Below the pieces are notes generated by a model. It searched no databases. It saw only the letters and a program-made list of their open reading frames with translations, and was not told the origin of the DNA. A stretch of DNA of 64,000 bases from an uncultured Acidimicrobiia bacterium (GTDB lineage Bacteria; Actinomycetota; Acidimicrobiia; Spongiisociales; Spongiisociaceae): the NCBI GenBank assembly GCA_958295745.1, contig OY282370.1, positions 1,359,724 to 1,423,723 on the forward strand, written 5' to 3'. Of this stretch, positions 1 through 7,951 are shown one piece after another. The translations under genes and the position numbers were made by a program. Positions within the stretch are counted from its first letter, which is position 1. Each line of letters begins with the position of its first letter.

Positions 1-60
1 AGGGCCGCCGAGGGCGGACAGAACCTGCCGATATTCGCGACAGAGCCGGAGGAGGGCTGA
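1..60 (+). CDS. C-terminal end of an unidentified protein (partial)
   Basis: Frame 1 is open from the window edge to a TGA at 58-60 and encodes about 19 residues ending in NLPIFATEPEEG. The stop is immediately followed by the ATG of the acyl-CoA dehydrogenase, and the GGAGGAGGG that closes this frame is that gene's ribosome binding site. This looks like the last codons of an upstream operon gene, but the fragment is too short to name. Confidence 0.45.
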   Translation, partial: RAAEGGQNLPIFATEPEEG

Positions 61-1224
61 ATGGACTTCGGTTTGAGCGAAGAGCACGCCCTGTTCCGCG
101 CCACCGTCCGCGACTTCGTAGACCGCGAGATACGGCCGGTGGCCATCGAATGGGAACACAGCGGACGCTACCCCGCGGAGATCGTCGAAACCATGAAGGA
201 TCTGGGCCTGTTCGGCCTGACCGTTCCCGAGGAATACGGCGGTCTGGGCGCCGATCTGGTCACCCTGGCCATCGTGTTCGAGGAGATCAGCCGGGGATGG
301 ATGGGGATCGCCGGGATCCTCGGCAGCCACACCCTCTCGTGCTTCATGATCGCCCGGCACGGGACGGAGGAACAGCGCCGCGCCTACCTGCCGGACCTGG
401 CAACCGGCGCCCGCCGCACCGGGGTGGCCCTAACGGAACCCGACGCCGGCACCGATCTGAAGGGAATCAAGACCAGAGCGGTGCGGGACGGCGACGAGTA
501 CGTGATCCGGGGCACCAAGCTCTGGATTACGAACGCCAGATACGCCGATCCGCTGCCGGTTCTGGTCAAGACCGACCCCGCCGCCGATCCTCCCCAGCGC
601 GGGATGAGCGTGCTGCTGGTGGAGGCCGGGACGCCTGGGTTCACGGTCTCGCGGGACCTTCCCAAGCTGGGCTACAAGGGAACCGAGAGCTGCGAGGTGG
701 CCTTGGACGATGTGAGGGTCCCGGCCGCCAACCTGCTGGGCGGGATCGAGGGCCGCGGCATGCAGCAGGTGCTCGGCGGGCTGGAGATCGGACGCATCAA
801 CATCGCCGCCCGGGCGGTGGGCATCGCCCAGGAGGCCTACGACCAGGCGCTGGAATACAGCCGGCAGCGGCGCGCCTTCGGCCGGCCCATCTCGGATTTC
901 CAGGCGATCCAGCTCAAACTGGCCGAGATGGCCACCAAGGTCCAGGCGTCCCGACTGCTCACCTGGTGGGCGGCCAGCGAGGCGGATCAGGGCAAGCGGG
1001 TGGACATAGAGGCGGGCATGGCCAAGTACTTCGCCTCCGAGGTCGCCGTCGAGAACGCCCTCGACTCGATGCGGGTTCACGGGGGAATGGGCTACTCGCA
1101 GGAGCTGGACATCGAGCGGCTGTACCGGGACGCTCCCTTGATGGTCATCGGCGAGGGAACCAACGACATCATGAAGATGGTGATCGCCAAAGGCCTGGTA
1201 TCGAAACGGGCCGTGATCGACTGA
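61..1224 (+). CDS. Acyl-CoA dehydrogenase
   Basis: This 387-residue protein has the usual length and layout of the acyl-CoA dehydrogenase family, FAD enzymes that introduce the alpha-beta double bond into acyl-CoAs. The N-terminal helical part (about 1-115) is followed by the beta domain with the flavin-contact motif TEPDAGTD near 124-131 and LWITNA near 153-158. The C-terminal helical domain carries RRAFGRPISDFQ near 274 and ends with RVHGGMGYSQELDIER and the FAD/CoA-proximal GEGTND. The start has a strong GGAGGAGGG site 3-11 bases upstream. It follows the previous reading frame directly, so it is probably part of an acyl-CoA degradation operon that begins outside the window. The substrate (short-chain, branched or glutaryl) cannot be read from sequence alone. 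Confidence 0.93.
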   Translation: MDFGLSEEHALFRATVRDFVDREIRPVAIEWEHSGRYPAEIVETMKDLGLFGLTVPEEYGGLGADLVTLAIVFEEISRGWMGIAGILGSHTLSCFMIARHGTEEQRRAYLPDLATGARRTGVALTEPDAGTDLKGIKTRAVRDGDEYVIRGTKLWITNARYADPLPVLVKTDPAADPPQRGMSVLLVEAGTPGFTVSRDLPKLGYKGTESCEVALDDVRVPAANLLGGIEGRGMQQVLGGLEIGRINIAARAVGIAQEAYDQALEYSRQRRAFGRPISDFQAIQLKLAEMATKVQASRLLTWWAASEADQGKRVDIEAGMAKYFASEVAVENALDSMRVHGGMGYSQELDIERLYRDAPLMVIGEGTNDIMKMVIAKGLVSKRAVID

Positions 1225-1263
1225 CCAGACACCGCCCCCATTCCTTCGACTAATCAATGCTAC

Positions 1264-2619
1264 CTAGATTTTTTCTACCATACCGCGAACATATTCTTCG
1301 TAATTCAGACATTCAATCAACTCGGGGTCGCCTTTACCAAGCAAACTATCATAATCCCACAGCCATGAATGAACATAGTCACTCACATTATCCGATCCGA
1401 GAAAAGATTGGGCGAGGTCAATCGCCGAAGCTCTCCTACCAAGTACTGCAAGTGCCAGAATACGGTTTACATTGACAAGCCGTATGTCAACTCCGTTTAA
1501 CTTTAAAGCCTTTTCAAAGCATCTTAGAGCTCTATTTGGATCATCAGGTAAAAGACAAAAGCCTAGATTGTTATAAGCCTTGGCGCTATCAGGCTCTTTG
1601 AGGACTGCCGCCCTGAACAAGGTAACTGCATCAGAACGGCGTCCTTCCTTCAAAAACTTGACAGCCTGTATTACAAAGTTGTCTGCTAAAGTGGAAGGAA
1701 AGTTATCTGCTAAAGTGGAAGGCCTTTGCTCAGAATACGCTAATCGATCTGCCATTACTTTCGAAAGTTGTTCTATCGATACCACACGTATCATCATCTC
1801 ATTGGAAGAACAAGGGGCTTTTTCCTTCCCATGTATATATTCCCATTCTTTGCGGAGAGATTCCGTTGCCCATTTATCCAGATATGTCTTAGTAAACCGG
1901 TCCCACATCCATTGTCCTTTGGCGTCGGGTGGCCTTGGGAGAATCTGATGTGATTCTATAGAATCTATTTCAATCGGTAATTCCCAATCAATTAGTCTAC
2001 TAAAACTGGCAGTACTAGCCCAGGTAAAAATACGGTCAATTAGGTTTTTGATTTCCGGCTTGTTCTTATCAATATCTTGATTTTCATGAGCTACTATCAA
2101 CACAGGTCCAATGATAATCTGCCGTAAGTGTGGCAGGACTTGAACCTCAAAGTCCAAATTGCGTTCACCGACAATTCGAACCAATTCATTGATATGTTCT
2201 TGTCGTTTGATAATCAAATGTGGTTCTAGTGGAGGCGCAGTACTGATTTCTTCAACAAGACCTTGTAGTATTGAAGCCAAAAACCACCGCTGTGGAGGTT
2301 TCGTGGCCTTGTCGGTCAAGTAGACCTCGCGAGCATCGTATGCTTTAGAACTTGTGAGGTTGACATGACGGGCCCTCGGACGAACACTACGAACAATCGC
2401 TATTCCATTACCTAGTTTGATCTCTTCCGTGGCGAATGGGGCACCATAGGCGGCTAGTATATCCATACATTCCTCGCCACAACCCCGTTGTCCGGGTCCC
2501 TCATCCACGGAGAATGGGCACTCGGCGATGAGCTCTGGAGGTTCACAAGAGTCGCTGTAATGCCGCAGGGCCCGTAAGAATATCTCACGCTCGCGGGGGT
2601 CACCGGTTAGCTCAACCAT
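1264..2619 (-). CDS. TPR-containing protein coupled to a toxin-antitoxin pair
   Basis: I do not recognise this 451-residue protein as a whole. The N-terminal 60 residues contain four cysteines (CEPPELIAEC, CGEEC), possibly a small metal site. The middle is unassigned. A tetratricopeptide-like segment lies at about 310-400 (SAKAYNNLGFCLLPDDPNRALRCFEKAL in two halves). An eight-residue tandem repeat PSTLADNF x2 is encoded by two 24-bp units at 1675-1698 and 1699-1722. Its ATG overlaps the stop of the upstream RelE-like toxin (ATGA), so the two are translationally coupled. Most of the gene is markedly more AT-rich than its neighbours, consistent with recent acquisition. It could be a chaperone-like third component of the toxin-antitoxin operon or simply a cargo gene. 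Function is unknown. Confidence 0.75.
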   Translation of the reverse strand: MVELTGDPREREIFLRALRHYSDSCEPPELIAECPFSVDEGPGQRGCGEECMDILAAYGAPFATEEIKLGNGIAIVRSVRPRARHVNLTSSKAYDAREVYLTDKATKPPQRWFLASILQGLVEEISTAPPLEPHLIIKRQEHINELVRIVGERNLDFEVQVLPHLRQIIIGPVLIVAHENQDIDKNKPEIKNLIDRIFTWASTASFSRLIDWELPIEIDSIESHQILPRPPDAKGQWMWDRFTKTYLDKWATESLRKEWEYIHGKEKAPCSSNEMMIRVVSIEQLSKVMADRLAYSEQRPSTLADNFPSTLADNFVIQAVKFLKEGRRSDAVTLFRAAVLKEPDSAKAYNNLGFCLLPDDPNRALRCFEKALKLNGVDIRLVNVNRILALAVLGRRASAIDLAQSFLGSDNVSDYVHSWLWDYDSLLGKGDPELIECLNYEEYVRGMVEKI

Positions 2620-2861
2620 CAGCGATACACGTCTTTACGCGCCCTGATCATCAGGACGATGATCAACCCGGATTCGGCGCTGTAAAGGATCCGGTGTGAG
2701 CGACCCAGCCGAGCCGACCTTTTGCCTTTGAGCCGACCGGCCAGCTTCTTGCCTCGCGCGGGCTCGTCGTCCAACCGGTTGATGATCTCCAGCGCCTTCT
2801 CCCGCAACGGCGGCGGGAGTGCCTCCAGATCCTTGCGGGCCCGGCTGGTCAGCTTCGGCAT
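2619..2861 (-). CDS. RelE/ParE-type toxin
   Basis: An 80-residue protein of the RelE/ParE superfamily, small ribosome-dependent mRNases or gyrase inhibitors of type II toxin-antitoxin systems. The family pattern is visible: an N-terminal helix pair (RARKDLEALPPPLREKALEI), a basic strand KKLAGRLKGKRSARLGRSHR, then RILYSAESGLIIVLMIRARKDVYR at the C-terminus, matching the usual YRIIYxxx...vxVLxVGHRrdvY ending. It lies 11 bp downstream of the Phd-like antitoxin on the same strand and overlaps the TPR gene by 4 bp. Whether it cleaves mRNA or poisons gyrase is not decided by sequence. Confidence 0.85.
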   Translation of the reverse strand: MPKLTSRARKDLEALPPPLREKALEIINRLDDEPARGKKLAGRLKGKRSARLGRSHRILYSAESGLIIVLMIRARKDVYR

Positions 2862-2872
2862 TGCTGATCAGC

Positions 2873-3112
2873 TCAGGGCAGATCGACTAGCCTGCCGGCC
2901 GCGATATCCGCTTCGGCCTCCTCGACCGCCGCCATCGTATCGGGATCGGATAGGATATTCAGCGTCTCGACGAGTCCTTCATACTCATCGTGTCCGATGA
3001 GTACCGCGACGGGCCGCCCGTGCTTGGTGATGACGAGTTCAGTGCCTGTCGTGGAGACCTCGTCCACCATCTCGCTGAAACGCTCTCTTGCTTTGGTCAG
3101 TGATGCATCCAT
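2873..3112 (-). CDS. Phd/YefM-type antitoxin
   Basis: The start MDASLTKARERFSEMVDEV gives a 79-residue protein with the Phd/YefM fold: an N-terminal DNA-binding part containing TELVITKHGRPVAVLIGHDEYEG in two segments, and a C-terminal acidic tail (AEADIAAG) expected to wrap the toxin. I chose the ATG at 3112 because the longer in-frame extension to 3220 has no family similarity and runs through a hairpin terminator. It is the first gene of a three-gene operon antitoxin-toxin-TPR. Members of this family normally bind their own promoter as a complex with the toxin, so autoregulation is likely. Confidence 0.88.
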   Translation of the reverse strand: MDASLTKARERFSEMVDEVSTTGTELVITKHGRPVAVLIGHDEYEGLVETLNILSDPDTMAAVEEAEADIAAGRLVDLP

Positions 3113-3189
3113 GAAAAGAATTGTACAGAAATCCTGGCAGAAGTCAACCGAGACGATGACACCAAGAGGCAAGCAAGTCGGCGATACGC

Positions 3190-3215
3190 AAAATACCCGC
3201 CTGACCAGGCGGTAT
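3190..3215 (-). terminator. Intrinsic terminator of the LLM/MaoC operon
   Basis: Just 6 bases after the stop of the minus-strand oxidoreductase gene the transcript can fold ATACCGCCT with AGGCGGGTAT around a GGTC loop (3193-3215), followed by a short T run (ATTTTGCG). This is the arrangement of a rho-independent terminator. It also lies about 80 bp upstream of the antitoxin start, so the hairpin could double as an operator there. Confidence 0.6.
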
Positions 3216-3220
3216 CTCAA

Positions 3221-4288
3221 CTATGCAAAACCTGTGTCGCCGCTAGCGGGGGGACTCACCGAGGAATGTCGGGCTGGCCGAACCGAGCCGAAAGTCTCGA
3301 TGAGGGAGGTCTGGGCGGCCCTGGTCACGCTCTTGGGGACGTAATGGGTGGGGGGGCTCAGCTTCACCGCGTCGGCCAGCCCCTCGTAGGCGGCCAGCTT
3401 CCGGCGGGCCTCCTCGGGCGTTCCCGAGATGGTCAGGGCGTCCACCATCTCATCGGGCACCGACTCGATCATCCCCCGGATGTCGCCCTCGGCGAACGCC
3501 GCCTGTATCCGGCGCGCCTCGGCCCCGAACCCGTGGAACTCGAAGAACCCGGTGTAGGTCTTGACCGACGCGTAGAAGGCCACCAGGCCGGCCGTCAGCC
3601 GCCGCGCCTCCCGCCCGTCGGGAAGCACCACCCCGCAGGCGGAGGCCACCAAGTCGATCCGGCTGCGCTCCCGGCCGGCCTGCCGCAGACCGGCGCGTAT
3701 GTTGGGGAGGATGCGCTCCCGCAGGTAGTCGGGCGAACCCAGCTCGTGGGCAAGCCAGCCGTCGGCTATGCGTCCGGCCAGGCGGGTCATCTGCTCCCCC
3801 ACCGCCGCCAGGTAGACGGGGATGCTCTCCCGTTCCGGCCGGAAGGCCCGGCGGTACCCGCGCAGGTCGATCGACGCCGCTCCCTCGTGGCGGATCGGTT
3901 TGCCTTCGTGGGCGCCGGCGATGAAGGCCCGGACGATGCGGACCGTGTCCTCCAGGCGCCGCACCGGCCGGTCCCAATCAACGTCGTGCCAGGCTTCGTT
4001 CAGGCGGCGCACCCCGCTGCCCAGCCCCAGCACCATCCTCCCGCCGGACAGCTCGTCGAGATCCAGGGCGGATAGGGCGGTGACCATCGGGCTGCGGGGA
4101 AAGGCCCAGACTATCCCGGTGCCCAGACGTATCTCGGAGGTGGCCCCCGCCATCACCGCCGCCGGGACGAAACCCGACCGGTCCAGCTCCGCCGACCACA
4201 GAGTCCGGAACCCAGCCCGCTCGGCGTCCGCCGCCGCCTGTTTCAGCTCCTCGAAGGAATCGGACCAGGCATACAGGTCGAGGTCCAT
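3221..4288 (-). CDS. LLM-class F420-dependent oxidoreductase
   Basis: A 355-residue luciferase-like monooxygenase-family protein, a TIM-barrel fold. In actinobacteria most of these use coenzyme F420 rather than FMN. Visible family features are the N-terminal ELKQAAADAERAGFRTLW helix, the conserved TSEIRLGTGI near 50-60, and SPMVTALSALDLDELSGGR followed by LGLGSG near 75-100. IPVYLAAVGEQMTRLAG marks the later barrel. The ATG at 4288 overlaps the stop of the upstream MaoC gene (ATGA). A longer reading to 4543 would run through that gene in another frame and was rejected. It is the last gene of a four-gene operon with three MaoC-type hydratases, so it may act on an acyl-CoA or terpenoid-like substrate. 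Cofactor and substrate are inferred. Confidence 0.88.
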   Translation of the reverse strand: MDLDLYAWSDSFEELKQAAADAERAGFRTLWSAELDRSGFVPAAVMAGATSEIRLGTGIVWAFPRSPMVTALSALDLDELSGGRMVLGLGSGVRRLNEAWHDVDWDRPVRRLEDTVRIVRAFIAGAHEGKPIRHEGAASIDLRGYRRAFRPERESIPVYLAAVGEQMTRLAGRIADGWLAHELGSPDYLRERILPNIRAGLRQAGRERSRIDLVASACGVVLPDGREARRLTAGLVAFYASVKTYTGFFEFHGFGAEARRIQAAFAEGDIRGMIESVPDEMVDALTISGTPEEARRKLAAYEGLADAVKLSPPTHYVPKSVTRAAQTSLIETFGSVRPARHSSVSPPASGDTGFA

Positions 4289-4812
4289 CAACCGCCCAGC
4301 TCTTCGATCGGCACGTCCGGCTCCGGCCAATAGCCCTTGTCCTGGGCGGCGCTCCGCTTGTAGATGAAGATGGAGCGTTCGTACACCAGCACCGTCGCCC
4401 CCTCCTGGTTGAGGCCGCGGGTACGTACCTTGACTATCCCCCCGTAGGCGCGCGACTTGGACTCCCGTTTGGCCAGCACCAGGGACTCCACGTAGATGGT
4501 GTCGCCTACCAGCACCGGGTGGGGCAGCTTTATCCGATCCCATCCGAGGTTGGCGAAGGCCTTCTGCGAGGTGTCGATCACGCTCATCCCCAGCACCACC
4601 GCCAGGGTCACGCCCGAGTTGACGATGGGTTTCCCGAACGGGGTGGTCTCCGCGTAGTGCTCGTTGAAGTGGGATTGGTTGGTGTTCATGGTGAGCAGCG
4701 TCATCCAGACGTTGTCCGCCTCGGTGATGGTGCGGCCCAGAGACGACCGGTACACGTCTCCGATCTCGAAGTCCTCGTAGTACCGCCCGTACCAGGTTTC
4801 CTTGAGTGGCAT
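4288..4812 (-). CDS. MaoC-family hot-dog dehydratase
   Basis: A 174-residue MaoC-type protein, the hot-dog fold of (R)-specific enoyl-CoA hydratases and mesaconyl-CoA hydratases. It begins YYEDFEIGDVYRSSLGRTITEAD, the common N-terminal strand of the family. It then carries NTNQSHFNEHYAETTPFG, which covers the hydratase 2 motif with the catalytic Asn/Asp-His pair near residues 46-53. The closing strand pattern LVGDTIYVESLVLAKRESKS is also typical. It is translationally coupled to the oxidoreductase downstream and lies 37 bp after the next MaoC gene. Substrate unknown. Confidence 0.88.
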   Translation of the reverse strand: MPLKETWYGRYYEDFEIGDVYRSSLGRTITEADNVWMTLLTMNTNQSHFNEHYAETTPFGKPIVNSGVTLAVVLGMSVIDTSQKAFANLGWDRIKLPHPVLVGDTIYVESLVLAKRESKSRAYGGIVKVRTRGLNQEGATVLVYERSIFIYKRSAAQDKGYWPEPDVPIEELGG

Positions 4813-4849
4813 GCCGGCTCCTTTGCTGACTGTTCCCCCCCGGGGTCCG

Positions 4850-5260
4850 TCAGACGATAACCGCCGTGGTGCAGACGGCGGCGGTGCGGGAACCCACGAC
4901 CGCCGACTGGCGGCAGACCACCCTCCGCCCCTCCACCGAGACTACCTCGCCGACGATCTCCACCTTCTCGCCCGCATACACCATCGAACGGAATCGCAGC
5001 TTCATCGACTCGATGCGGGCCTGCGGTTCGAAGCGGCGGTACACCTGCTCGGCGAACAATGCGCCCAGCATCTGCCCGTCCACCAGCGGGGCCTCCAACT
5101 TGTGCTCGGCGGCGTACTCCCGGTCGTAGTGCAGGCGGTGCCAATCCCAGGTGGCCCCCGCATACATCACCAGGCGCGCCTGGTCGAGCACCCGGTCGAA
5201 TCCGGGCAGCCGCTCGCCGGGCTTGTATGCCGCGTCCATGCCGGAACCCGCGCCGTCCAT
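4850..5260 (-). CDS. MaoC-like hydratase, C-terminal-half type
   Basis: A 136-residue hot-dog protein resembling the C-terminal half of two-domain MaoC/HTD2 hydratases. The hydratase motif is ATWDWHRLHYDREYA near residues 36-50 with the catalytic Asp-His, followed by GQMLGALFAEQVYRRF and a final strand VVCRQSAVV. It starts only 9 bp after the stop of the gene encoding the N-terminal-half type, and the two probably form a heterodimeric (split) enoyl-CoA hydratase, as known for HadAB/HadBC in mycobacteria. An internal ATG at 5239 is an alternative start. The first ATG has a purine-rich GAGGGGG just upstream. Confidence 0.82.
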   Translation of the reverse strand: MDGAGSGMDAAYKPGERLPGFDRVLDQARLVMYAGATWDWHRLHYDREYAAEHKLEAPLVDGQMLGALFAEQVYRRFEPQARIESMKLRFRSMVYAGEKVEIVGEVVSVEGRRVVCRQSAVVGSRTAAVCTTAVIV

Positions 5261-5269
5261 ACCGCCCCC

Positions 5270-5755
5270 TCAGACCTCCTGGAAGACGAGCGTCTCGCGG
5301 TTCACCGCGATCAGCTCTCCCCGCTGGTTGGTGTAGCGCGCCTCGGACACCAGGAAGGCCAGCCGCCCCGACGACCCCTCCCGCTCGTAGACGTCCGTCA
5401 CGGTCCAGTCGGCGGTGATCACGTCCGACGGGTAGAGGGGGCGGTGGAACTCGTATTCGTGGCCGCCCCGGATCATGCGGGCGCCTTCGATCTCGATGCC
5501 CCAAGAGTGGCCCGGATAGCCGTCCCGGTCGGGATGGCCCGGCATGTACTGGTTGGTCTCACACACGAAGGTAGGCGGTGCGATCACATCCTCGTACCCG
5601 TGCCGGCGGGCGTATTCGGCGTCCACATACAGAGGGCAGGAGTCGCCTACCGCCGCCGCGAAGTACCGGATGGCGGCCCGACCCACCTCGTCGGGCGCGG
5701 TGTAGACAACCCGGCGCCCGATCAGGGACCGCAGCTCCTCGGTCGCCAACCCCAT
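5270..5755 (-). CDS. MaoC-like dehydratase, N-terminal-half (FAS1-like) type
   Basis: A 161-residue protein of the MaoC_dehydrat_N type: MGLATEELRSLIGRRVV, AAIRYFAAAVGDSCPLY, APPTFVCETNQ and a pan-family FHRPLYPSDVITADWTVTDVY. These domains lack the catalytic Asp-His and partner a catalytic subunit, here the gene just downstream. The start at 5755 has GGAGGG 5 bases upstream. An ATG at 5788 is possible but without such a site. It is the first gene of the hydratase/oxidoreductase operon and is divergent from hsdM with an 85-bp gap that must hold both promoters. Confidence 0.82.
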   Translation of the reverse strand: MGLATEELRSLIGRRVVYTAPDEVGRAAIRYFAAAVGDSCPLYVDAEYARRHGYEDVIAPPTFVCETNQYMPGHPDRDGYPGHSWGIEIEGARMIRGGHEYEFHRPLYPSDVITADWTVTDVYEREGSSGRLAFLVSEARYTNQRGELIAVNRETLVFQEV

Positions 5756-5840
5756 CTGCGCCCTCCTGCTCCGCCGGTCGCTCGGCATTGTCGCGGGTTC
5801 GTACTGCGGAGAAAGGATAGAGGGGGCGTAGGATGGGGGT

Positions 5841-7421
5841 ATGGCGAAGAAAACGACCGGCAAGACACAGACGGAACTGCCGGGAGTAGGCAGCGGGGCC
5901 ATCACCGAGTACGAGGCCGATCTCTGGAAGATGGCGGACAGCCTGCGGGGGAACATGGACGCCGCCGAGTACAAGCACGTGGTGCTGGGGTTGATCTTCC
6001 TCAAGTATGTGTCGGATGCTTTCGAGGAGATGCATGGCCAGCTTCGGGAAGAGCCCAACGCCGATCCTGAGGACCGGGACGAATACACCGCCGTGAACAT
6101 CTTCTGGGTACCGGCGGAGGCGCGGTGGAGCCGCCTGCGGTCGCACGCCAGAATGCCCGACATCGGGGAGGTGGTCGATAAGGCGATGGACGCCGTAGAA
6201 CGTGCCAACCCGGTACTCAAGGACGTCCTCCCCAAGGATTACGCCCGCCCAGCCCTGAGCCAACGGCGCCTCGGCCAGCTCGTCGACCAGATCAGCAATA
6301 TCCGGGTTGGAGACTCCGAGTCGCGCTCCAAGGATGTCCTGGGTCGGGTCTACGAGTACTTCCTGGCCCAGTTCGCCGGGGCGGAAGGCAGGAAGGGAGG
6401 CGAGTTCTACACCCCCCGATGCATCGTCCGGTTGCTGGTGGAGATGCTGGAACCCTACAACGGTCGAGTGTACGACCCCTGTTGCGGGTCGTCTGGGATG
6501 TTCGTGCAGTCCGTAGAGTTCATCAGGGCCCACGCCAACGGCAACGACGGAGCGGTCACAGCAGACATTTCCGTCTACGGCCAAGAGTCCAACCACACCA
6601 CTTGGCGGCTGGCCAAGATGAACCTGGCCATCCGAGGCATCAACGGCCAGATCCTCCACGGCGACACCTTCCACGATGATCGACACCCCGATCTGAAGGC
6701 CGACTACATCCTGGCCAATCCCCCGTTCAACGTCTCGGACTGGGGCGGGAAGATGCTGGCCGGCGACATGCGTTGGAAATACGGGTTGCCGCCCAAGGGC
6801 AACGCCAACTTTGCCTGGCTGCAGCACATGATCCACCATCTGGCACCCCGAGGAGCGGCGAGGGTGGTGCTGGCCAACGGGTCCATGTCTTCCCAGCAGG
6901 CGGGCGAGGGAGAGATCCGAAAGAACATGATCGAAGCCGACGTGGTGGACTGCATGGTGGCCCTCCCCGGCCAGCTGTTCTACTCCACCCAGATCCCGGC
7001 CTGCCTGTGGTTCCTGGCCCGCGACCGAAGCAACGGGCAGTTCCGCGACCGCCGCGGCGAGGTGCTTTTCATAGACGCCCGCCGCCTGGGTGTGATGAGA
7101 ACCCGCACCCACCGGGAACTTACCGACGAAGAAATCACCCGCATCACCGACACCTACCACGCCTGGCGCGATCAACCCTACGCCGGTGACTACACCGACG
7201 TCCCAGGCTTCTGCAAGATCGCAAGCCTGGAAGAGATACGCAAACACAGCTATGTTCTCACGCCCGGCCGCTATGTCGGTGTACCGCCCCAAGAAGAGGA
7301 CGACGAGCCCTTTGAGGAGAAGATGGCCCGCCTCACATCCCTGTGGTTTGAACAACAATCCGCCGCCTCAGATTTGGACGAACGCATCCTTGCCAATCTG
7401 AAACGTTTAAGGTTCCAGTAA
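5841..7421 (+). CDS. hsdM: Type I restriction-modification methyltransferase subunit HsdM
   Basis: A 526-residue N6-adenine methyltransferase subunit of a type I R-M system. The N-terminal helical domain ([20 protein letters not shown]) is followed by [17 protein letters not shown], the AdoMet-binding motif [10 protein letters not shown] at about 212-220 and the catalytic motif IV NPPF at 293-296. The length and motif order are normal, so the subunit should be active. It opens an operon hsdM - membrane protein - hsdS - hsdR and is divergent from the MaoC operon. Its GC content is close to the genome average, unlike the next two genes. Confidence 0.97.
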   Translation: MAKKTTGKTQTELPGVGSGAITEYEADLWKMADSLRGNMDAAEYKHVVLGLIFLKYVSDAFEEMHGQLREEPNADPEDRDEYTAVNIFWVPAEARWSRLRSHARMPDIGEVVDKAMDAVERANPVLKDVLPKDYARPALSQRRLGQLVDQISNIRVGDSESRSKDVLGRVYEYFLAQFAGAEGRKGGEFYTPRCIVRLLVEMLEPYNGRVYDPCCGSSGMFVQSVEFIRAHANGNDGAVTADISVYGQESNHTTWRLAKMNLAIRGINGQILHGDTFHDDRHPDLKADYILANPPFNVSDWGGKMLAGDMRWKYGLPPKGNANFAWLQHMIHHLAPRGAARVVLANGSMSSQQAGEGEIRKNMIEADVVDCMVALPGQLFYSTQIPACLWFLARDRSNGQFRDRRGEVLFIDARRLGVMRTRTHRELTDEEITRITDTYHAWRDQPYAGDYTDVPGFCKIASLEEIRKHSYVLTPGRYVGVPPQEEDDEPFEEKMARLTSLWFEQQSAASDLDERILANLKRLRFQ

Positions 7422-7456
7422 ACCTATAAACCATATCCAGAGATAAGGAGATCAAA

Positions 7457-7951
7457 ATGAACTCAATTATTCAGGAAGGTCAAATAGATATTCCTATAGC
7501 TATCTTCTTAGCATCGGTCACTGGATTTGTGGTTTGGTATCTACAGTATCGTATTGAGACGATACGGAAGGAAAAGGAGAGATTTCATGAAGATCGGAGA
7601 AAGGTATATTTGACAATTCTTGATCCATTTATCAATATGCTTTCAAGTCCAGACTTAAAAAGCATGATACAGAATGCTAAAAAGCTCTCAGAGCAACCCT
7701 ATAAAAAAGAAATCTTTGAACTAAAATTAATAGGATCAGATGATGTAGTTAGATCTCTTAATAATCTATTGGAATATTACGGTAAAAACTATTCCAAAGA
7801 ACAGCGACATAACTGTGAAAAAAACGAGGAGTTGTTTGGGAGTTTATTTCTTGCGGTTAGAAAGGATTTAGGAAATGGAAATACTAAACTAAAGCCCTTG
7901 GATATGCTACTAGGCATACCTACTACAGTAAAAAGTTGGCATAGAAAATGA
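7457..7951 (+). CDS. Unknown single-pass membrane protein inside the R-M operon
   Basis: A 164-residue protein that I do not recognise. Residues about 10-30 (IPIAIFLASVTGFVVWYLQY) form one hydrophobic segment, followed at once by a charged helix (RIETIRKEKERFHEDRRKVY) and a soluble helical tail. It has an AAGGAG ribosome site, overlaps hsdS by 4 bp (ATGA) and sits between hsdM and hsdS. The gene is strongly AT-rich compared with hsdM and hsdR. The position inside a restriction operon suggests a defence accessory or membrane tether, but that is inference only. Confidence 0.75.
   Translation: MNSIIQEGQIDIPIAIFLASVTGFVVWYLQYRIETIRKEKERFHEDRRKVYLTILDPFINMLSSPDLKSMIQNAKKLSEQPYKKEIFELKLIGSDDVVRSLNNLLEYYGKNYSKEQRHNCEKNEELFGSLFLAVRKDLGNGNTKLKPLDMLLGIPTTVKSWHRK

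Noticed and set aside
3193-3215. Hairpin as a toxin-antitoxin operator
   Set aside because: Its position 6 bases after the oxidoreductase stop with a T run fits a terminator better. An operator role remains possible but is not supported.
5559-7358. Long minus-strand open frame (about 600 codons) opposite hsdM
   Set aside because: It is the complement of a fully supported HsdM. Its translation has biased composition and no domain. High-GC genes commonly leave the opposite frame open.
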